This document shows positions 38,687 to 48,892 of a DNA stretch of 64,000 nucleotides, one piece after another; position 1 is the stretch's first letter, and every line of letters begins with the position of its first letter. The stretch is taken from the NCBI RefSeq assembly GCF_014640075.1, contig NZ_BMGG01000008.1, positions 1-64,000 on the forward strand, in the 5' to 3' direction. The stretch is from Chelatococcus reniformis. Its GTDB lineage: Bacteria; Pseudomonadota; Alphaproteobacteria; Rhizobiales; Beijerinckiaceae. The translations under genes and the position numbers were made by a program. Under the pieces are notes generated by a model. It saw nothing but the letters and a program-made list of their open reading frames with translations, was not told the DNA's origin and made no database searches.

Positions 38687-39943
38687 CTTCTTGCCGGCGT
38701 CGGCGACAGGCTGCGGCGCGGTCTTGGTGGCGACACGCACCTTGTCGCCCGTCGCCATTGTCTCCAACGGCCCGTTGACGATGCGCTCGCCCGGCGAGAT
38801 GCCCGTCAGGATTTCCACGTCGCTGCCGATGTCCTGGCCGATCTTCACCGGCTTCAGCACGATCGCGTCGGCGTCGTCGACGGTCGCCACCCGGATGCCG
38901 TGCTCGCCGAAGATCAGCGCGGTTGCCGGCACGCGCAGGGCATCGGGGTTCGGACTGATGTGGAAGTGGACCTCCGCGTAGGTCCCGGGCCACAACTTGC
39001 CGTTAGGATTGTCCGCCTCCAGCTGCACCAAGGCGGTGCGCGATTCCAGCGTGATCGCATTCGCCGTGCGCACAAGGGTCGCTTCGAAGTGCCGGCCCGG
39101 GTACTGAATGAGGTCGAGCGTCGCCTTGGTGCCCGGCACGAGCCCCGCCACATAGGCCTGCGGCACGCGGACGTAGACCCGGACCTTGTGGATGTCGGCA
39201 ACCTGGAACAGGGCGGTGCCCGTCGTTCCGCCCGCGTTCACCAGCGCGCCGATGTCCAGCGAGCGTACCGTGACGACCCCGTCGAAGGGCGCGACGAGCG
39301 ATTTGAAGGCGACCAGCGCCTCGATGCGGGCGAGGTTGGCGCGAGCCGAGTCGAGCGTCGCCTTCTTGGCGCGGGCATCGCCCATCTTCTCGTCGTCGGT
39401 CTGCTGCGACACGATCTGGCGCCCCACGAGGGCGTGGTAGCGCCGCGCCGTCGCCTCGGCGAGGACGAAGTTGGCCTCGGAGGTCGCCACGTCGGCCTTG
39501 GCCTGGGCGTATTGCTGGTCGAGCTCGGGCGTGTCGATCGTGGCCAGCACGTCGCCCTTCCTCACCCTGTCGCCAATGTCCTTGTTGAAGCCCCTCACGT
39601 AGCCGCTGGCCCGCGCGTAGATCGGCGCTGAGGAGAACGCTTCGATGTTGCCGGGCAGCACCAGCTCCTGGGCGCCGCTGCCGCGCTGCGGCGTCACCAG
39701 CTCGACCGACGGCACCGCCTGCTCGCGCGTCCAGCTGGCCAGCTCCTGCTCCGTCTTGGCGCGGCCACGGATGCCGCTGACGGCGACCACCGCCGCTCCG
39801 GCGACGACGGCAACGCCGATCAGCAGCAGGCGTCGCGGCCTGGGCTCGCGGACGTCGGGATCGCGGACGTCAAGTCCGTCGGTCTGGGGCATGTTGCCAC
39901 CGGGCGCGCGCGCTTCGTCCGGCTTCACTTCGTCGGAAGACAT
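38681..39943 (-). CDS. RND efflux periplasmic adaptor (membrane fusion protein)
   Basis: A 420-residue adaptor linking an RND pump to an outer-membrane channel. A single N-terminal span (about residues 38-60) anchors it; no lipobox. The hairpin and lipoyl domains are indicated by ASGYVRGFNKDIGDRVRKGD and LVAPFDGVVTVRSLDIGALV, then beta-barrel and proximal domains to LETMATGDKVRV. The C-terminus ends in GKKS within a MITE-like repeat. It lies 82 bases downstream of the RND gene on the same strand. Confidence 0.92.
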   Translation of the reverse strand: MSSDEVKPDEARAPGGNMPQTDGLDVRDPDVREPRPRRLLLIGVAVVAGAAVVAVSGIRGRAKTEQELASWTREQAVPSVELVTPQRGSGAQELVLPGNIEAFSSAPIYARASGYVRGFNKDIGDRVRKGDVLATIDTPELDQQYAQAKADVATSEANFVLAEATARRYHALVGRQIVSQQTDDEKMGDARAKKATLDSARANLARIEALVAFKSLVAPFDGVVTVRSLDIGALVNAGGTTGTALFQVADIHKVRVYVRVPQAYVAGLVPGTKATLDLIQYPGRHFEATLVRTANAITLESRTALVQLEADNPNGKLWPGTYAEVHFHISPNPDALRVPATALIFGEHGIRVATVDDADAIVLKPVKIGQDIGSDVEILTGISPGERIVNGPLETMATGDKVRVATKTAPQPVADAGKKS

Positions 39944-40025
39944 TGACGGCTCCTTGGCGGCGGAGGCGCGGACGGCACGAGCGCCGCACCGTTCGATCCC
40001 GTGCCCGTGCTGATGGGTCGGCGCG

Positions 40026-43000
40026 TCATGCGGGCGCCGCGCCGTCGGCAAGACGTGGCTGCGCCTCGGCCTTCCTGGCGTGATCGCGCGCGTGGACGAG
40101 ACTGAACAGGGCCGGCACGAAGAACAGGGTGGCGAAGGTGGCAAAGACGAGGCCGCCGATGACGGCGCGGCCCAGCGGTGCATTCTGCCCCGGCTCGATC
40201 GCCATGGGCGCCATGCCGATGACCATCGCCAGGGCCGTCATCAGCACCGGACGGAACCGGGTCGAGCCCGCCGCCAGCGCGGCCTGGAACGATGTCATTC
40301 CCGTCGCCAGCTGATCGCGCGCGAAGCTGATCACCAGGATCGAGTTGGCGGTCGCCACGCCCATGCACATGATGGCGCCGGTCAGGGCCGGCACGGATAG
40401 CGTCGTGCCCGTCCCGAACAGCATCCAGACGATGCCGGCGAGCGCGGTGGGCAGCGCCAGCACGATGACGAAGGGGTCGAGCCAGGACTGGAAGTTCACG
40501 ACGATCAGCAGGTAGATCAGCACGATGGCGAAGCCGATGCCGATGAACAGCTGCTGGTAGGCGGACAGCATCGTCGCCACCTGGCCGCGCAGCACCATGC
40601 GCGAGCCGCGCGGCAGCTGCGGCGTCATCTCGTCCATGATCGTGCGCACGTCGGTGGCGACGGCGCCGAGGTCGCGCACCGTCGGCGTGCCGTAGATGTC
40701 GATGACGGGCTGGATGTTGTAGTGGCTGATCACCGCATTCGACGAGGTGGGCTCGAAGCGGGCCAGGCCGCCCAGCAACTGGGAGTTGCCATTGGCGGCG
40801 AGCGGCAGGTTGCGCAGGCCCTCGAGGCGGTCCATGGCGTATTGGGGCGTCTGGATCGACACCGGGTAGGAAACCTGGTTGTCGGGATTGAGCCAGTAGA
40901 TGGGGTTGGTCTGGCTGCTTCCGGCCAGCGTCTGGAGCATGCTGGTCGCCGCATTCTGCTCGGTCAGCCCAACCAGGCCGGCGAGCGTGCGGTTGAAGCC
41001 GACGTAGAGCGTCGGCTGCTGGAAGGCCTGCTGGACGCGGACATCGGCCAGGCCCGTCACCGTGCGCATGCGCGACGCCAGTGTGTTCGCGAAGGCGCGG
41101 TTGGCCTCCAGGTTGGGCCCGGCGATCTGCAGGTCGATCGGCGCGGGCGAGCCGAAGTTGAGGATCTGCGAGACGATATCGGCGGGCAGGAACGAGAACA
41201 CCGTGCCTGGGAACTGCCGCGGCAGCTGCTCGCGCAGGGTGCGGACGTAACCGGCGGTCGGTCCGTGCTCCTCGTTCATGCTGATGAGGATGTCCGCATC
41301 GCCGACACCGATCGTGCCCGAGTTTCCGTACGCAACGTTGATGCCGCTGATCGGCAGCCCGATGTTGGCGACGATGCTGCGCAGCTCGACGGGCGGGATG
41401 ACGGCGCGGATTGCCCCCTCGATGCGGCTGGCGAGCGCCGTCGTCGCCTCGACCCGCGTGCCGGTCTGCGCCCGGATGTGCAGCTTGATCTCGCCGGAAT
41501 CGATATCGGGAAAAAAATTCGAGCCGAGGTACGGCACCAGCGCGAACGAGCCGCCGGAGACGACGAGGAAGCCCACGTTCAGCCAGACGCGCTTGCGCAG
41601 GCCCAGATGCAGCAGCCCGACATAGCCGCTGCGGATCGCCTCGAAGCCGCGCTCGAACGCCCGCTGGAAAGCGACGAGCGGGTTGCGGCTGGACTTGGCC
41701 GGCGCCTCGCCGTGAGCGCCGTGATGGCCTTGGTTCCTGAGCAGGAAGTTGGCCATGGTCGGCACCAGGGTGCGCGACAGGATGTAGGACGCGATCATGG
41801 CGAAGACGACCGCCTCGGCCAGCGGCCGGAACAGGTAGCCCGCCACCCCACCGAGGCCGAACATCGGCACGAAGGCGATGCAGATGCAGAGCAGCGACAC
41901 GGTCGCCGGCACGACGATCTGCTGCGCGCCGTCGAGGATCGCCGTCTCGATCGGCTTGCCCTGCTCCATGTGCCAGTTGATGTTCTCGATGGTCACCGTG
42001 GCATCGTCGACCAGAATGCCGACGGCGAGCGCCAGCCCACCCAGCGTCATCACGTTGATGGTCTCGCCCAGCATCGACAGCACGGTGATCGAGGCCAGGA
42101 TGGCGAGCGGGATCGACACGGTGATGATCAGCGTGGAGCGCCAGCTGCCCAGGAAGATCAGGATCATCAGCCCGGTGAGCGCGGCGGCGATGATGCCTTC
42201 GCGAATGACGCCGGACACCGCCTCCTCGACGAAAGCCGACTGGTCACCGACCAACTTGAGGTCGAGCCCGGGCGGCAGGATCTCCTTCACCGCCGGCAGC
42301 GCCGCCTTGATGCCGGCGATGATGTCGAGCGTCGAAGCCGATCCCGTCTTCAGGATCGACATGAGCACGCCCTTCTGGCCGTCGAGCTGCACCACGTTCA
42401 TCTGCGGCGGGCTCGCGTCGTGCACGTTGGCCACGTCGCGCATGTAGACGACGGTGCCGTTGACCACCTTGATCGGCAGGTCCCTGAACTCGACGAGCCG
42501 CTTGGGCGCATCGTTGAGGCTGATGGTATATTCGAACTTGCCGATCTTCTGGGTGCCAACCGGCGTGATCAGGTTCTGCACCGTGAGCGCCTGCACCACG
42601 TCCTGGGCGGCGAGGCCGTAGGAGCGCAGCGCGCTCTGGTCCAGATCGATCTGCATCTGCCGGCTCTTGCCGCCGTACGGATACGGAAGGGCGGCGCCGG
42701 GCACCGTGACGAGCGGCGGCCTGATGACGTTGAGCGCCGTGTCGGCCAGGCGCTGCTCCGACAGGGTCTTGCTCGACAGCGCCACCTGCAGGATCGGAAC
42801 GCTCGACGCGCTGAAGTTGAGGATGATCGGCGGCGTGATGCCGGCCGGCATCTGCTTCAGCACCGTTTGCGAGATCGCGGTAACCTGAGCATTCGCCGTG
42901 TTGATATTGACGTTTGGCTGGAAGAAGATCTTGACGATGCCGTAGCCGGCAAGCGACTGCGACTCGATATGCTCGATGTCGTTCACGGTCGTCGTCAGAG

Positions 43001-43211
43001 AACGCTCGTAGACCGAGATGATCCGGCCGGACATTTCGTCCGGCGGCAAGCCGCTGTAGCTCCACACCGCGGCGATGACCGGAATCTTGATGTCGGGGAA
43101 GATGTCGGTCGGCGTGCGCAGCGCCGCCATGACGCCGAAGATCATGATCAGCATGGCCATCACGACGAACGTGTAGGGCCGTGCCAGGGCTAGCCGGACA
43201 ATTCCGATCAT
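40026..43211 (-). CDS. RND-family inner-membrane efflux/heavy-efflux transporter
   Basis: A 1061-residue proton-driven pump of the AcrB/MexF superfamily. It starts MIGIVRLALARPYTFVVMAM, has twelve predicted spans and two large periplasmic loops. The proton-relay region in TM4 is GGLALAVGILVDDATVTIEN, with two adjacent aspartates as in HAE1 pumps. PTDIFPDIKIPVIAAVWSYS is a typical first-loop start. Substrate range is unknown. No TolC-like outer-membrane gene is in the window. The upstream gap to argB is 228 bases with no clear regulator. Confidence 0.95.
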   Translation of the reverse strand: MIGIVRLALARPYTFVVMAMLIMIFGVMAALRTPTDIFPDIKIPVIAAVWSYSGLPPDEMSGRIISVYERSLTTTVNDIEHIESQSLAGYGIVKIFFQPNVNINTANAQVTAISQTVLKQMPAGITPPIILNFSASSVPILQVALSSKTLSEQRLADTALNVIRPPLVTVPGAALPYPYGGKSRQMQIDLDQSALRSYGLAAQDVVQALTVQNLITPVGTQKIGKFEYTISLNDAPKRLVEFRDLPIKVVNGTVVYMRDVANVHDASPPQMNVVQLDGQKGVLMSILKTGSASTLDIIAGIKAALPAVKEILPPGLDLKLVGDQSAFVEEAVSGVIREGIIAAALTGLMILIFLGSWRSTLIITVSIPLAILASITVLSMLGETINVMTLGGLALAVGILVDDATVTIENINWHMEQGKPIETAILDGAQQIVVPATVSLLCICIAFVPMFGLGGVAGYLFRPLAEAVVFAMIASYILSRTLVPTMANFLLRNQGHHGAHGEAPAKSSRNPLVAFQRAFERGFEAIRSGYVGLLHLGLRKRVWLNVGFLVVSGGSFALVPYLGSNFFPDIDSGEIKLHIRAQTGTRVEATTALASRIEGAIRAVIPPVELRSIVANIGLPISGINVAYGNSGTIGVGDADILISMNEEHGPTAGYVRTLREQLPRQFPGTVFSFLPADIVSQILNFGSPAPIDLQIAGPNLEANRAFANTLASRMRTVTGLADVRVQQAFQQPTLYVGFNRTLAGLVGLTEQNAATSMLQTLAGSSQTNPIYWLNPDNQVSYPVSIQTPQYAMDRLEGLRNLPLAANGNSQLLGGLARFEPTSSNAVISHYNIQPVIDIYGTPTVRDLGAVATDVRTIMDEMTPQLPRGSRMVLRGQVATMLSAYQQLFIGIGFAIVLIYLLIVVNFQSWLDPFVIVLALPTALAGIVWMLFGTGTTLSVPALTGAIMCMGVATANSILVISFARDQLATGMTSFQAALAAGSTRFRPVLMTALAMVIGMAPMAIEPGQNAPLGRAVIGGLVFATFATLFFVPALFSLVHARDHARKAEAQPRLADGAAPA

Positions 43212-43439
43212 CGGCGCTGGGCTCCGCGCGCAGGGCCGCAGGCCCGCCGCCGCTGACGACGCACCGCAGACCCGCTCTCGCTCTTCGACGATGGCCGAGT
43301 GCCGGCCACCGCCGGCCCTCTATGGCGCCCACAACTGCGGCGTTGCAACGGCGAAGCCGCTCGGGCCAGGCAGGCGAGCCAGTCACTCAGCGCATGGCTC
43401 GGCCGCCGGCCTATGCCGTGGGGCGCGCGCGAAGCGCTG

Positions 43440-44330
43440 CTATCTGCGGATCAGCGTGCCGGCGCCATGGTCCGTGAGCAGTTCGAGCAGGCAGGCGTGC
43501 GGCACCTTGCCGTCGAGGATGACGACGCCCTCCACACCCTGCTCCAGCGCGTAGATGCAGGTCTCGACCTTGGGGATCATGCCGGCGGTGATGGTGCCGT
43601 CGGCGATCAGTTCGCGGCACTGCTCGACCGTCAGTTCGGGCAGCAACCGCTTATCCTTGTCGAGCACGCCCGGCACGTCGGTGAGCAGCAGGAGGCGCTT
43701 GGCACGCATGGCGCCGGCGATGGCGCCGGCGAAGGTGTCCGCGTTGATGTTGTAGGTCGCCCCGTCCTCGCCGACCGCGACCGGCGCCAACACCGGCGTC
43801 AGCTCGGCGGCCAGCACCGCATCGAGGACCGCGCGGTTGACCCGCTCCGGCTCGCCCACGAAACCCAGATCCACGTGCCGCTCGATGTTGGAGTCCGGAT
43901 CCACCGTGGTGCGCGTCACCTTGCGCGCGATCACCATGCTGCCGTCCTTGCCGCACAGGCCGATCGCCTTGCCGCCTTCGGCGGAAATGGTACCGACGAT
44001 CTGCTTGTTGATGGAGCCGGCGAGCACCATCTCGACGACCTCGACGGTCGCTTTGTCGGTCACGCGCAGACCGTTGGCGAACTCCGACTTGATGCCGAGC
44101 TTGTCCAGCATGGCGCCGATCTGCGGGCCGCCGCCGTGCACCACGATCGGCTTCACGCCCGCCTGTTCCAGCAGCACGATGTCCTCGGCGAAATCCTCGG
44201 CCGCGGCCGGGTCGCCCATGGCGTGGCCGCCGTACTTGACCACCACGATTTCCTGGTCGTAGCGCTGCATGTGCGGCAGCGCCTGCACGAGGATTTCGGC
44301 GCGGGTGAAGATATCGGGAAGGTCGGTCAT
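43440..44330 (-). CDS. argB: Acetylglutamate kinase
   Basis: A 296-residue amino-acid kinase that phosphorylates N-acetylglutamate in arginine synthesis. It has [42 protein letters not shown] and [16 protein letters not shown], all standard for ArgB, and the C-terminal arginine-site residues around GTLIRR. The N-terminal extension [20 protein letters not shown] is found in arginine-sensitive hexameric forms, so feedback inhibition is likely. It ends the rpmH-rnpA-yidC-engB-argB cluster, with the DUF423 gene and repeat C interposed. Confidence 0.96.
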   Translation of the reverse strand: MTDLPDIFTRAEILVQALPHMQRYDQEIVVVKYGGHAMGDPAAAEDFAEDIVLLEQAGVKPIVVHGGGPQIGAMLDKLGIKSEFANGLRVTDKATVEVVEMVLAGSINKQIVGTISAEGGKAIGLCGKDGSMVIARKVTRTTVDPDSNIERHVDLGFVGEPERVNRAVLDAVLAAELTPVLAPVAVGEDGATYNINADTFAGAIAGAMRAKRLLLLTDVPGVLDKDKRLLPELTVEQCRELIADGTITAGMIPKVETCIYALEQGVEGVVILDGKVPHACLLELLTDHGAGTLIRR

Positions 44331-44417
44331 GACGCCTGTCGGAATTGGGCCTCTCGATCGGGCGGTTCTAGAACGGCGATGAAGCCGGGGGAAGCCGCTT
44401 TCGCAGGCGCGCCTCGA

Positions 44418-44510
44418 GCATGATCCCAAAAAGCGGACATGGGTTTTTGGACAAGATCATGCTCAAAACAAAGACTTAGGCGGGATGGCTCAAAGAGGGA
44501 TCATCCCGCG
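44418..44510 (+). repeat. Dispersed repeat, family C copy 2
   Basis: GCATGATCCCAAAAAGCGG facing AAGATCATGC, then AGACTTAGGCGGGATGG and GGGATCATCCCGC, layout as at 37278. It abuts the stop codon of the DUF423 gene and separates that gene from argB. Confidence 0.8.
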
Positions 44511-44885
44511 CTAGCCCGCGGAGCGGCCGGCGGGGACCAGGGCCGCGACCGCCAGCAGCAGCCAGCCGGCCATCAGGACCACACCGCCCGTCGGTGCCGC
44601 CATCGGGAACAGCGGCGCATGCGCCAGGGCGCGCAGGGCGAGGTCGCCGCAGAATAGAATGGCGCCGAGCGCGATCAGCATGATCGCGAGCCGGGCAATG
44701 CCGCGGCGAACGAGGCCCTGGCCCATGACGGCCGTCGCTGCGATCAGCACCGGCGCATGGAACAGCAGAAAATTGGCCGCCGTACCCAGGTTGCCCTCGC
44801 CGGTCACGTGCGCCGCGGCCGCCGCTGCGGCCACTCCGGCCAGACCGAACAGCGCCCCCAGCACCACGAAAAGACGGTCGAGCAT
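44511..44885 (-). CDS. DUF423 small membrane protein
   Basis: A 124-residue protein with four hydrophobic spans. It starts MLDRLFVVLGALFGLAGVAA, then FLLFHAPVLIAATAVMG and GAILFCGDLALRALAHAPLF, typical of DUF423. The GDL in the third span is the family's most conserved segment. Function unknown. It lies between argB and engB on the same strand, but repeats on both sides suggest it is not tightly co-transcribed. Confidence 0.88.
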   Translation of the reverse strand: MLDRLFVVLGALFGLAGVAAAAAAAHVTGEGNLGTAANFLLFHAPVLIAATAVMGQGLVRRGIARLAIMLIALGAILFCGDLALRALAHAPLFPMAAPTGGVVLMAGWLLLAVAALVPAGRSAG

Positions 44886-44894
44886 CGATGCGCC

Positions 44895-45030
44895 TCCTAA
44901 AGCACTTCGCCATTGGATGACATCATCCCATGGCGGACAAATTCTCCGACTCGGTGAATCAGGAGCGCTTCCATTTTGCGATGGAGCGCCTCCACCCGAT
45001 CGCCAAGCGCTCCGGAGCGCTTCTCAAAGG
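44895..45030. repeat. Dispersed repeat, family B copy
   Basis: Begins AAGCACTTCGCCATTGGATG with CATCCCATGGCG following, then GAATCAGGAGCGCTTCCATT, TGCGATGGAGCGCCTCCACC and GATCGCCAAGCGCTCC. Blocks match the copy at 30083. It lies between engB and the DUF423 gene. Confidence 0.7.
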
Positions 45031-45083
45031 TACGAAACCGAACGGTGAGAAACGCTCCAGGTCCAAAGGTTTGCACGCCCCGA

Positions 45084-45779
45084 TCAGCTGCGCTCGGCCA
45101 GCAACTGAACGACGGCCGCCCGCAGCTCGGGCACGCCCGCGCCGGAACGGCTGGAGGTGACCGCGACGGTCGGGAACGCGGCGGCGCGCCGGGCCAGGCC
45201 CCGCTCGACCTCCGCCACGCGCTGCGCCAGGTCCTCTTGCTTGACCGCGTCGGCCTTGGTCAGCACCACCTGATAGGAGACGGCGCTCTTGTCGAGCCCG
45301 TCGAGCACGTTGAGGTCGATGTCCTTGAGGCCGTGGCGGGCGTCGACCAGCACGTAGACCCGCGCGAGATTGGCGCGCCCGCGCAGGTAGTCCTGTATCA
45401 GCTTGGTCCAGGCGGCCACCTTCTCCTTGCCCACGGCGGCAAAGCCGTAGCCCGGCATGTCGACCAGCGTGAACCCGTCGCCGCCGGCCGGCCCGACGCG
45501 AAAGAAATTGAGCTGCTGCGTGCGGCCGGGCGTGTTGGAGGTGCGCGCGAGGGTCTTGCGCCCGGTCAGCGCGTTGACCAGGCTCGACTTCCCGACATTG
45601 GAGCGGCCGGCGAAGGCGATCTCCAAGCCGTGCATGGGCGGCAGGCCGGCGATCGACGCCGTCGCCCAGATGAAGTCCGCCGGCCCGGCAAACAGCTTGC
45701 GGCCGGCCTCCAGCAGGGCCCGGTCGATGGCCGGCGCCGCGGGAGCGCCCTCCCCGTCGTTTGCCGTCTCGTCGTTCAT
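45084..45779 (-). CDS. engB: Ribosome biogenesis GTP-binding protein EngB/YihA
   Basis: A 231-residue GTPase needed for 50S assembly and cell-cycle progression. G1 is AFAGRSNVGKSSLVNALTG, G2/G3 RTSNTPGRTQQLNFF and DMPGYGFAAVGKEK, G4 VLTKADAV. A 40-residue N-terminal extension precedes the G domain. The ATG at 45779 was preferred to an in-frame GTG at 45797. The yidC stop lies 37 bases upstream. Confidence 0.95.
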   Translation of the reverse strand: MNDETANDGEGAPAAPAIDRALLEAGRKLFAGPADFIWATASIAGLPPMHGLEIAFAGRSNVGKSSLVNALTGRKTLARTSNTPGRTQQLNFFRVGPAGGDGFTLVDMPGYGFAAVGKEKVAAWTKLIQDYLRGRANLARVYVLVDARHGLKDIDLNVLDGLDKSAVSYQVVLTKADAVKQEDLAQRVAEVERGLARRAAAFPTVAVTSSRSGAGVPELRAAVVQLLAERS

Positions 45780-45816
45780 CGGCTCGCCTGTGGGCACGCT
45801 ACGCCGCGTCCCGATG

Positions 45817-47637
45817 TCAGGACGTCGGCTTGGCGGCCTGGGCCTTGCGCCGGAAGAGGCCGAACAGATTGTCCCAAAGTTCCACCTTCACGCCCTGGCG
45901 CCGCATGATGAAATACTGCTGCAGCACGCCGAGGAAGTTGTTCCAGCTCCAATAGATGACCAAGCCGGCCGGGAAGGAGCCCAGGGTGAAGGTGAAGATC
46001 ACCGGCATCCAGCTGAACATCGCCTTCTGGATGGGATCCGGCGGCTCCGGATTCATCTTCATCTGCAGGAACATCGTGATGCCCATGATGATGGGCCAGA
46101 TGCCGAGGTGCAGCATGGTCGGCGGGGTCCAGGGAATGAGGCCGAACAGCGTGAACAGGTTGGTCGGATCCGGGGCCGCCAGGTCGCGGATCCAGCCGAA
46201 GAACGGCGCGTGCCGCATCTCGATGGTGATCAGCAGCACCTTGTAGAGCGCGAAGAATACCGGGATCTGGATCAGCATCGGCAGGCAGCCGGCGATCGGA
46301 TTGATCTTCTCGCGCTTGTAGAGCTCCATCGTGGCCTGCTGCTGCTTCACCGAATCGCCGGTGTAGCGCTCGCGGATGGCCATGATCTCGGGCTGCACCG
46401 CCTTCATCTTGGCCATGGAGGCGTAGGAGCGGTTGGCCAGCGGGAAGAAGACCAGCTTGACCAGCACGGTGACCAGCAGGATCGCCACGCCGAAGTTGCC
46501 GGTGAACCGGAAGATCAAGTCCAGCAGGCGGAACAGCGGCTTGGTGATGAAGTGAAACCAGCCCCAATCGATGAGCAGGTCGAACTTCAGGATGCCGAGC
46601 GTCTCCTGGTACCGGTTGAGGGCGTCGACCTCCTTGGCGCCGGCGAAGAGCCGCGTCTGGGCGCTCGCCGTGGCGCCAGGGGCAACGGTGACCGCGTCGG
46701 CCCGAACGTCGGTCTGGAAGATCGGGGTCGGCGTGCTGGTGACCGTGAAACGGCCTTCGAACGGCTTGTCCTGATCGGGCACGACGGCCGTCGCCCAGTA
46801 TTTGTCGGTGATGCCGACCCAGCCACCGACGGTATTGGAAAAGGCGCGGCCCTTGACGTTGCCGTAGAGGATCGGATCCTTGAGCAGCTTGTCGTAGGTC
46901 GGCTCCTGCAAGCCTTCCGCACCCAGGACCCCGAGGGGGCCTTCGTGCAGCACGAAATAGCCGAGGGTCGCCGGCTTGCCCCAGCGGGCGACGAGCGCAA
47001 ACGGATACAGCGTCACCGGCTGGCCGCCGGTGTTGCTGACCGACTGCTTGACCGTGAACATGGCGTTGTCGTCGACGGAGATGACCCGCGTGAAGACGAG
47101 CCCCTGGCCATTGTCCCAGGTCAGCGTCAATGGCTTGTCGACGGTCAGGCGATCGGAAGCGGGCTTCCACTCAGTGGTCGCGCTCGGTAACGCCGTGTTG
47201 GCGCCGGCCGCGGCGATCCAGCCGAAATCCGCGTAATAGGGCTCGGGCGCCCCCACCGGCGACAGCAGCACGATGATCGGGCTCTTGGGATCGACGGTCT
47301 CGCGGAAGGCCTTGAGCGAGACGTCGTCGATCCGTGCCCCCTGCAGCGCGACGGAGCCGGCGATCCTCGGCGTGTCGATGACCACGCGCGGGCTGCGCTT
47401 GAGCGCCGCTTCGCGCGACTCGGCGGCCGGCATGCCGGGGGCTTGCGGCAGCCCGCCCGGCGCCGGCTGCCCCGGCGCGCCCGGCGGCTGCTGGCCTGTC
47501 TGCGCCGTCGTCTGCTGGCCGTTCGGCGGCTGGTGCGACGGCGGCGGCGGCGGCGGCGGCGCGAAGAAGTACTGCCATCCCAGCAGCACCGCCATCGACA
47601 GGGCTATCGCGAAGATGAGATTGCGATTGTCAGTCAT
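45817..47637 (-). CDS. yidC: Membrane protein insertase YidC
   Basis: A 606-residue insertase. The first span (about residues 5-23) is followed by a proline tract ([15 protein letters not shown]) and a large periplasmic domain, then the conserved core with [15 protein letters not shown]-like TM2 segment, [40 protein letters not shown] and [20 protein letters not shown]. The start overlaps the end of rnpA by eight bases. Together with rpmH and rnpA this is the standard order. Confidence 0.96.
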   Translation of the reverse strand: MTDNRNLIFAIALSMAVLLGWQYFFAPPPPPPPSHQPPNGQQTTAQTGQQPPGAPGQPAPGGLPQAPGMPAAESREAALKRSPRVVIDTPRIAGSVALQGARIDDVSLKAFRETVDPKSPIIVLLSPVGAPEPYYADFGWIAAAGANTALPSATTEWKPASDRLTVDKPLTLTWDNGQGLVFTRVISVDDNAMFTVKQSVSNTGGQPVTLYPFALVARWGKPATLGYFVLHEGPLGVLGAEGLQEPTYDKLLKDPILYGNVKGRAFSNTVGGWVGITDKYWATAVVPDQDKPFEGRFTVTSTPTPIFQTDVRADAVTVAPGATASAQTRLFAGAKEVDALNRYQETLGILKFDLLIDWGWFHFITKPLFRLLDLIFRFTGNFGVAILLVTVLVKLVFFPLANRSYASMAKMKAVQPEIMAIRERYTGDSVKQQQATMELYKREKINPIAGCLPMLIQIPVFFALYKVLLITIEMRHAPFFGWIRDLAAPDPTNLFTLFGLIPWTPPTMLHLGIWPIIMGITMFLQMKMNPEPPDPIQKAMFSWMPVIFTFTLGSFPAGLVIYWSWNNFLGVLQQYFIMRRQGVKVELWDNLFGLFRRKAQAAKPTS

Positions 47638-48169
47638 GGAACGTGTCCGTGGCGGAGGCATCGGGCTGAGAGGGCATGATCGCCTGCGCGCCGGGTAGCG
47701 GGGCCACGGCCGGCGACCGAGGCGCACGACCGCGCCCGCCGCGCGGCGGATGTGCCGAACCCTTGCCGGCCGCCAGCAACGGCAGGGCGCGCGAAAGGTC
47801 CTCGATCAGGAGCGGAAATGGAGCGGACAAAGCGTCCCGACGCGCGACGACGACGACGTCGAGCGTCGCGCACGGCCACCCGTGGTGGGCCGCGATCACC
47901 GCTTCGCGCAGACGCCGCCTGATGCGGTTGCGCTCGGTCGCGTGCCCAACCTTTTTCGTCACCGTGAGGCCGATGCGTACGCCACCAAACGCACCGGGTG
48001 CCTGGGAGCGCATGATCGATTGCACCGTCATTCGGGGCGTATGGAACCGACGCCCTGCGGCGACTGCGAGAAATTCAGCCCTCTTGGTCAGGCGCCCGAT
48101 GCGGCCGAGCGCACGGCCGGCAAACCGCTCGCCGCCAGGAGGCTCAGGCAGTGAGGCGCTTGCGGCCAC
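47630..48169 (-). CDS. rnpA: Ribonuclease P protein component
   Basis: The basic protein subunit of RNase P, which processes tRNA 5' ends. The RNR motif is present as [17 protein letters not shown] (about residues 85-100) with [20 protein letters not shown] at the start of the fold. The protein is long (179 residues from the GTG at 48169), because both ends extend beyond the family core, and the C-terminus is Pro/Arg-rich. No start codon exists between the rpmH stop and the core in this frame other than rare CTG, so the start is most likely inside rpmH, overlapping it by 26 bases. The exact start is uncertain. Confidence 0.88.
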   Translation of the reverse strand: MAASASLPEPPGGERFAGRALGRIGRLTKRAEFLAVAAGRRFHTPRMTVQSIMRSQAPGAFGGVRIGLTVTKKVGHATERNRIRRRLREAVIAAHHGWPCATLDVVVVARRDALSAPFPLLIEDLSRALPLLAAGKGSAHPPRGGRGRAPRSPAVAPLPGAQAIMPSQPDASATDTFHD

Positions 48170-48278
48170 GGGCGCGCCGCGCAGCCACGACCTTACGGCC
48201 ACCCGTCGTTGCCATGCGCGCGCGATAGCCATGACGGCGCTTGCGCACGAGCTTGCTCGGTTGATACGTCCTCTTCAC
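48144..48278 (-). CDS. rpmH: 50S ribosomal protein L34
   Basis: A 44-residue ribosomal protein. It reads [20 protein letters not shown] and ends [10 protein letters not shown], invariant L34 features. The start is GTG at 48278. It begins the cluster rpmH-rnpA-yidC-engB. A promoter must lie in the 614-base gap upstream, but none stood out. Confidence 0.97.
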   Translation of the reverse strand: MKRTYQPSKLVRKRRHGYRARMATTGGRKVVAARRARGRKRLTA

Positions 48279-48892
48279 CGTTCGTCTCCGGTCGTCGGTG
48301 GAGCGGCAGGCGGCGCCCGCGCTCTCCGGGCCTGCACGGTCCGAGACCGTTGGCACCGAGTTGTTAAGTGGGGTCGCCAAAAAGCAAGCGGCGCCCTCGC
48401 GGGCGCCGGCCAACCCATGGGGGGCTTATGGCGGATGCGCCGGCCAAAGTCAACGTGTGGGAAGGGCCTTCGGTCGCTCCTGCTGCGCCATCCTGGTCGC
48501 ACCGGGCCGCCAAGCGGCGACGGATGGCCAAGCTCCTCGGCGACAGCCCGCGGCCGGCCGTGGCCGCCTCCGCGCGGCCGCCGGGCGGGCGTCCTTGCGA
48601 TCGCCTCCGCTTCACCACGCCGCGAGCTCGGTGGCAAGCGGCGCGCCGCCGCCCTCCAGGCGCGGACGCATGGCGCGCATCACCGCGAATCGGGAATAAT
48701 CCCAGCCGTTCGTCGTCCGTATGGCGACCCGGGTTCCGCGCTTCCCATTGCTCGACCGCGTACGCACAGGTGCGCTGCCGCGCAGAACACCAAAAGAGGG
48801 AAGGGCCAATTGCTTTCAGGAAACGAAACACGGCGCTAGCTTCTTTCTGAGTGAGTCCATGCGCTGGTGGCAAGTGTTGGGTAGCGCAACCG
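48279..48892. other. Long intergenic gap between rpmH and the histidine kinase
   Basis: Holds the rpmH promoter region and the kinase leader. Several frames stay open because of the GC content, but none has convincing start sites or family features; a 65-codon minus-strand frame (48612-48809) has the most protein-like end (RFAVMRAMRPRLEGGGAPLA). A terminator-like hairpin at 48379-48407 points toward rpmH. No DnaA boxes were seen. Confidence 0.5.
48379..48407 (-). terminator. Terminator-like hairpin upstream of rpmH
   Basis: On the minus strand GGCGCCC-GCGA-GGGCGCC (48401-48407 with 48390-48396) is followed six bases later by TTTTT. The gap between stem and T-run is larger than usual. If functional it would end a minus-strand transcript arriving from the 48410-48890 region. 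Confidence 0.4.

Noticed and set aside
40722-43193. An 823-codon plus-strand open frame opposite the RND pump
   Set aside because: It is antisense to a well-conserved RND transporter and has low-complexity Arg/His/Asp-rich content.
48368-48850. A 160-codon plus-strand frame before the histidine kinase
   Set aside because: No ribosome-binding site, Arg/Pro/Ser-rich composition and no domain; it overlaps a hairpin and the kinase leader.
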